The notes below the pieces were generated by a model, which worked only from the letters and a program-made list of their open reading frames with translations, made no database searches and was not told where the DNA came from. Shown here piece by piece: positions 59,201-64,000 of a stretch of 64,000 bases of DNA. The stretch covers positions 372,001 to 436,000 of the forward strand of contig JBBPSI010000004.1 of assembly GCA_038093515.1 (NCBI GenBank). Direction: 5' to 3'. Every line of letters starts with the position of its first letter. Position 1 is the first letter of the stretch. The position numbers and the translations under genes were made by a program. Source of the stretch: Butyriboletus loyo (lineage: Eukaryota; Basidiomycota; Agaricomycetes; Boletales; Boletaceae).

Positions 59201-62010
59201 GACGATTTCATGGATGCCTTTCAAGCAAGCCCTCCGCGGTCTATTCCTATCCAGACAAAGACAAACCGAGAAGAATATCCACTTGGCTTTAGCCCTTCTT
59301 CGGCCTCTCCACCACGAAAACCATACCTCGTTGGTGTTTCCCGCCCCAATGATGCCACCGAGTCAGTCCCATCCTCCCCTCGCCGACCCACACATCGACC
59401 TAGGCATAGTGTGGACCCTATACTCATGCCTAAAGAGTCCATCCTACGTCGTGACGCTAGTCCTGATAGTCCCATCCCTAGTTCTCCTGGTTCCAAAGTG
59501 ATATTGCGCCGCTCAAGCACAAGAAATGGCGCTCGTCGCAATGGAATCTATGTACCACGTGGTACCTTGGACGATCCAGACAGCTTGTCCGCGGTACCGT
59601 TTCCTAGGGCCGTATCTGGGGATCATAGCACCCGAGCATCACCCTCCCCCGACTCCCCGCCAGGCCCAGTTAACCATTTGGATGGGTCCCGCATACGCGG
59701 TCGACTCCACAGCGAGTTTGATGATCCAAGGACAAGACAACGCAGCCGACCGAATTCTTACGATGAGCTTGGAAGACCACGTCGTTCCAGGTATGGGAAT
59801 ATCGCCGATTTTGAGATACGTGCATAATAGAAATCTAGCGATCTACCGGGTCGCGAGTCGATGGATGGTGCCACGCCACGCCAGACGATCGTGGTCGAAG
59901 AAGAGGGTAAGGCAGCTGTCCGATTCGTGAGTTTGTGTCTGAACGTGTCATTTTTGTGCACTTATGCGTCGCCGCTTCAAGCAACTCGGCAACTGTATCG
60001 GTCGAGGTCAATTCGGAGTTGTCTACCGCGCCTTGAACCTGACCACGGGCCAAATGGTGGCTGTCAAGCGCATTCGGCTGGAGGGTCTGCAAGAAGAGGA
60101 AGTCATGCAGCTCATGAAGGAGGTCGACTTGATGAAAAGTTTGTCACACCCAGGCATCGTCAAGTATGAGGGCATGGTGAGAGCCGAGGAATTTTTGAAC
60201 ATCGTCCTTGAGTAAGGGTATCTCGCTTTGCATTTCCACCACTGATTGTCGACTCCTGGCCAAAGGTATGCGGAGAGCGGGTCGCTCGGACAGACACTGA
60301 AGGCATTTGGGAAGCTCAATGAACACCTTGTCGCCAGCTATGTTGTCAAGATCTTGGAGGGTTTGCACTATCTCCACAAATGCCAAGTTGTGCATTGCGA
60401 CCTCAAGGCTGCGAATATCCTCACCACCAAGACCGGAAATATCAAGCTTTCAGACTTCGGTGTCTCTCTCAATCTTCGAGCAATGGAACGCGAACTTAAC
60501 AATGTGGCTGGCACTCCCAACTGGATGGCTCCTGAGGTGATCGAACTCAAGGGCGCTTCGCCAAAATCAGACATCTGGTCCCTAGGGTGTACTGTCATCG
60601 AACTTCTTACCGGCCGTCCTCCCTACGGGGAGATTGCGAACACCATGACGGGTACGTGTTATTCATGTGTTTGTCACCAGATGAGATTGATTGGATTGAA
60701 CAGTTATGTTTCGAATCGTCGAAGACGCGATACCACCGCTGCCGGATGACTGTTCCGAAGCACTCCAAGACTTTCTACGACAATGTTTCCACAAGGACCC
60801 TCTGCAGCGCCCAGACGCAGAGAGGCTCTGTGAACACCCATGGCTAAAGATGAATTGGGATGCGCTCAAGGTGAGACAACATTGTTGCTCAGCAAGCGGC
60901 GTGGCTAATTTATCCACCAGGAACTCCGTCCTCAGGATAGTATCCCCTTCCTCCGCCGCGTCAGTGCCGACCTTCAAAAAACAGACGTTGCCAAGGTGCT
61001 CGCTCACATCAGTTCGCCCATCATGGAAGTGCCATCGTCAGACCCTCCCACGGCAGAGGAGCCAAGTGTTCCACAACAAAACCTCTCCTTCGGACCCGCG
61101 TCACCTCTCCCTGACGATACACCGGTCTCGCCTCGAAATCATACATTTGTAAAAACTATCTTTGGGAAACGTAAGCAATCGTTGTATCCGTAGCTTTACT
61201 CTACTCAGCGAATGTACGACAGCGATGGTCTGCAGAGTGTGCCTTGGGAGCGTGAAGAAGAATGGTGTTATTTGCGATCGATGCAGCCTCATAGCCCACG
61301 CAAAGTGTGCGCAAGACGCGGCACCGAGTTGTGACCTTCGTTCACAGCTCCTATTATATGCGCAGTTTGCGGAGAAGGGCAACTCCAACGCATTGCACCA
61401 GTCCCACGATGGTGCAAACATGTCTTCCCCGCTCGCACACACATCGCCGGTGGTTCCCTCTGAAGTTTCATTCGTTACACCACCCGTACGTCCGAGTGCC
61501 AATCTTACCTCGTCCACTCCTGGCTCTGGCCAGTCGCTGCCTCCGAAACCAACTGCGGCATTCAAAATCATATCTGGTTTCGGGCGTTCGCGTTCATCCC
61601 TAGCCGTCTGTCATTCGCCTGCCTTCCCGTCGCCGATTCCTGCGGCTAACGCAGAAGACAAAGCTCGAGAGCGGAAATCATCCAAGCTCATGCACAACAT
61701 AAACTCGACAGAGAGACCGCACTCTGAGTCCAGCAGTAGCTCGGGTCTGAGGAGCGTAAAGACCACAGACAGTCAATCCAGCCGACAAGAACCAAGACAG
61801 TCCTTCTTCTCGATTACTGAGCTTGATACGGACTCTCTGCCTCGGGCCAGTCAGCGTGCCACTGAAGGTGAATCTTCCTCTAGAATCACTTCTAACGGGG
61901 GCTCTGCGTTCGAATGGGCCCAGCAAGATGTCCCTGGAACCTTGTCCGGGGACCTTGACTGCCAGAAGAAACGAAACGGCGAGAAGCACACTAACTGTGT
62001 GGTTCAGTAA
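56298..62010 (+). CDS. STE11-like kinase of the SIN type with CH and C1 domains
   Basis: Probable homologue of fission-yeast Cdc7 / Aspergillus SepH, the septation-initiation kinase, with extra domains. The N-terminal 500 aa are Ser/Pro-rich. A calponin-homology-like region spans the 58022 intron ([69 protein letters not shown]). A further disordered 450 aa follow. The kinase domain is [120 protein letters not shown]. It has HCD instead of HRD. The C-terminus carries a C1-like zinc module ([40 protein letters not shown]) and a long disordered tail to 62010. Intron 59791-59838 joins the second large exon to the kinase. The start may be 56355 rather than 56298. Confidence 0.82.
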
Positions 62011-62305
62011 CGATATTCCTTCACGACCATACGATTGTTGACGCCCCTCTGACATTTTTGGACCCCGTCTTTCAACTTAACCGTTCCTACGAGCATAATT
62101 CACGCTATTTTATGAACTAGTAATGTGTAGCCTGTAGGTGTCATCTTGGGAGCATTTGGGACAGTATACCTCGACGAAAACCTGCAACTTTGTTTTACCT
62201 ATCATCCCCAATAGCCTAGCTGTATCGCATCTTTCCCTGTATCAGATACACGATCGGAGTGGGACAATCTTAACTATCTCGTGCTGAGCACTAATTAGCA
62301 GACGT

Positions 62306-62814
62306 TCAAGGGCCGTTGAGCTGCGAGACCGAGGTATGAAACTGTGAAGGGAGATACCATCGCTACCACTCACTTCTCTCAGACGACCTTGGCCGGCAAG
62401 GTACAGGGCACCAGTATCACCCCAGATTTGATAGCGGGTGATCTTATCTCCGTCGTCAAAGTCCAATACATATGTGAACGTTTCGTTCCAGCTTTCGTGT
62501 GTGGTGATCCAAGTGAACGTCGCGGTGCCCTTGACAGACACTTTTCTGATCTCGGCATCAATGATATACTCTGAGAAACGCATGTCCTCGTAGGTGATCA
62601 GAGCGGCGACGGTGGAGAAGTAGTGCCGCACGCCGTCATGACCTCTGAACGGGTTGCCCAGGAACGGGGCAAACCTGGACAGACCATGTTCGAGGACCTC
62701 GCACGGACGGGTGTCGGAGAAGTGGGTGAGGAGGGTCTCTATCGATTTCCCGTGTGCAAAATCATGGCAGAAGCGATGAGCGGCGTCGGAAAGGCACTGG
62801 TGTCGTCGTGCCAT
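62306..62814 (-). CDS. NTF2-like (SnoaL-type) small protein
   Basis: Small alpha+beta protein resembling fungal NTF2/SnoaL-like proteins. It starts MARRHQCLSDAAHRFCHDFA and continues with helix LLTHFSDTRP, strand region FLGNPFRGHDGVRHYFSTVA, MRFSEYIIDAEIRKVSVKGT, ATFTWITTHESWNETFTYVL and the terminal DFDDGDKITRYQIWGDTGAL. This order of helices and strands fits the cone-shaped NTF2 fold. An intron (gtgagt..cgcag, 53 nt) after GQGRLRE leads to a short end LNGP. Without it the frame continues to 62242 and ends differently. No catalytic residue can be named, and the substrate is unknown. The gene is divergent to the next gene, with about 360 bp between starts. Confidence 0.7.
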
Positions 62815-63171
62815 GTCATCGGCAACGTTGATCCGGGCATGGCCAAACTTTGTGTTGCTTTCCCAAAAGCTTACAAGACGTCACTCGCCTCGTGTTTGGC
62901 TACACGCGAAATATAAAAAGAAAAAAGAAAAAGAGCTTGGCAACGACGGAGGAGAAAAACAAAGAACGAATTTGGTCGCCAACACGCTCGACAGGTATTT
63001 CTTCTTCGAACGTTCTTGCTGCTATCCAGGATCGATGTTACGGCCTCAGCTCACTCGGCAGGGGTCAGAAAAAGTCAGATTTGTGCCAGCACTGTGAGTT
63101 TCTCTTCCGCCATGGTTACCCCGGTGCACGTCAGGGGCCTCATCATACCAATTGGCGGTAGATACACATCC
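62815..63171. other. Divergent promoter of NTF2-like and membrane-protein genes
   Basis: 357 bases with an A-rich stretch near 62916-62960. The frame of the downstream gene is open back to 63016, so an upstream Met at 63112 is possible. Confidence 0.45.
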
Positions 63172-63907
63172 ATGGACAACGATGATTCCCGCTGCATCGA
63201 TCGCCACGCAAAGCGTACATTGTCTCGCGCAACTCAGTTCGACACTCGGATCAAGGATCTCGACGTAAGCCAAACCTCTTTGTCGCCACTCGTGCCCCAT
63301 CTCATCCTTTTCCAGAGCAAGCTGCGAGAACACTTGGGCAACTTCAGAGCGATCGAATCTTCAATCAAGGGCGCACTGGCAGAACTCAATGTATGTACCG
63401 ACGCCTCGATTTCTCGTTCGTCTAACACTTTCCCCCCAAAAAATGCGCACAGAGAAATGTACAGCGGGCAGACCAAGCTTTGAACTCGGATATCCCCAAA
63501 CTGCGCGACGAGCTGGAAGACTCGTTGGTCATTCTTCAGGATCTCTCCACGACACTACCCCGCATCCGTTCGCGTGTCGCCAACATCCGTCATGCGTACG
63601 ACTCTGGTCGAACAAAAGTGAGTCGTCGTCTGACGGGTCTTTCGGGTACAGTCGAACGAACGAAATACATTTTTAGGCTCAAGAGCTCGTTAGCAGTTTG
63701 ATGTGGCTGAACACGGACTTTCGTGAACGTTGGAGACTCATCATATTCACCTCTTCCGCGCCAGTATCTTGGCGATGGAAAGCCCTGATGCGAATTTCAA
63801 TCGCCGCTTTTCTGGTGACCTTTTTGTGGGTTGCTTGGGTCGCTATCGGTGGTGCCTACCGAGCGCATCGACAACGGCTTGTCTGGGGTGAGAGGTTGAT
63901 GTCATGA
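63172..63907 (+). CDS. Coiled-coil protein with a C-terminal membrane segment
   Basis: Four exons joined by GT..AG introns. The start is MDNDDSRCIDRHAKRTLSRA. Helical segments follow: FDTRIKDLDSKLREHLGNFR, AIESSIKGALAELNRNVQRA and DIPKLRDELEDSLVILQDLS, which look like amphipathic coiled coil. The last exon gives SSLMWLNTDFRERWRLIIF and a hydrophobic helix (ISIAAFLVTFLWVAWVAIGG) near the C-terminus, followed by a short basic end. The layout (long helix, C-terminal anchor) resembles a tail-anchored or SNARE-like protein, but I recognise no family. A conserved basidiomycete protein is likely. An alternative start at 63112 would add MVTPVHVRGLIIPIGGRYTS. Confidence 0.65.
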
Positions 63908-64000
63908 CGATCTCACCTTATTTCTTTTGCCTGGACCGTTTACTTCGAATTTCCTCAGGCAATGCTGTGCCATGCCTTCTGCACTCCTTATCGTTCCTCG
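63908..64000 (+). other. Window end without gene
   Basis: The last 93 bases follow the stop codon and hold no recognisable gene. Confidence 0.4.

Noticed and set aside
58665..59501. Plus 278-aa frame inside the kinase gene
   Set aside because: Alternative frame over the disordered region; the other frame continues into the CH domain and kinase.

Overview
The window is nuclear DNA of a filamentous basidiomycete, most likely a mushroom-forming agaricomycete. Genes are packed on both strands and broken by many short introns, mostly about 50-60 nt with GT..AG ends. Fungal families are well represented: ergosterol C-24(28) reductase, sterol acyltransferase, an APSES factor, a Kar9-type protein, Clr2, a YVC1-type TRP channel and a Cdc7/SepH-type kinase. 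No CRISPR, rRNA or tRNA gene was recognised. All gene models below were spliced by eye from reading frames, splice signals and family knowledge.

Layout: 1-5.4 kb holds the 3' end of ERG4 (+), a DUF1977 J-protein (+), a tiny COX9 gene (-) and a PP2A B55 subunit (+). 6.2-7.9 kb is an Hrt3/FBXO9-type F-box protein (-). 7.9-11.1 kb is accessory or decayed: uncertain reading frames, a frameshifted GST-like (FAX/metaxin type) pseudogene and a tandem duplication of about 140 bp. At 11.2 kb is a small alkyltransferase-like (ATL) DNA-repair gene. 12.2-25.1 kb carries Clr2 (+), Kar9 (+), TRAPPC12 (-), EMC5 (+) and the splicing factor RED (-). 25.4-35.0 kb carries prolyl oligopeptidase (+), Tad2 (-), sterol O-acyltransferase (+) and an MFS transporter (+). 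A foldback, MITE-like repeat lies at 35.5-35.9 kb. 36.2-64 kb carries ZW10 (-), an NDR kinase (-), Prp4 (+), an Mbp1-type APSES factor (-), a TRP channel (+), a Bye1-type PHD/TFIIS/SPOC protein (-), a CH-kinase-C1 protein (+), an NTF2-like protein (-) and a coiled-coil membrane protein (+).

Most genes are housekeeping and do not form one pathway. Several share themes. ERG4 and sterol acyltransferase act on sterols. TRAPPC12 and ZW10 act in tethering of secretory vesicles. Kar9, the NDR kinase, the SIN-type kinase and the Mbp1 factor act in cell cycle and morphogenesis. RED and Prp4 act in the spliceosome. Clr2 and Bye1 act in chromatin and transcription. Many neighbours are divergent pairs with short shared promoters. 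The tightest is MBP1/TRP channel, whose predicted start codons are separated by 91 bp containing an ACGCGT site.

No clearly new multi-gene system was found. The most unusual signals are a GA..AG intron directly after the catalytic serine of the prolyl oligopeptidase, GC..AG introns in the ATL and EMC5 genes, micro-exons of 23 and 21 nt, the possible self-regulatory MCB site, and the CH-kinase-C1 protein with an HCD catalytic loop.
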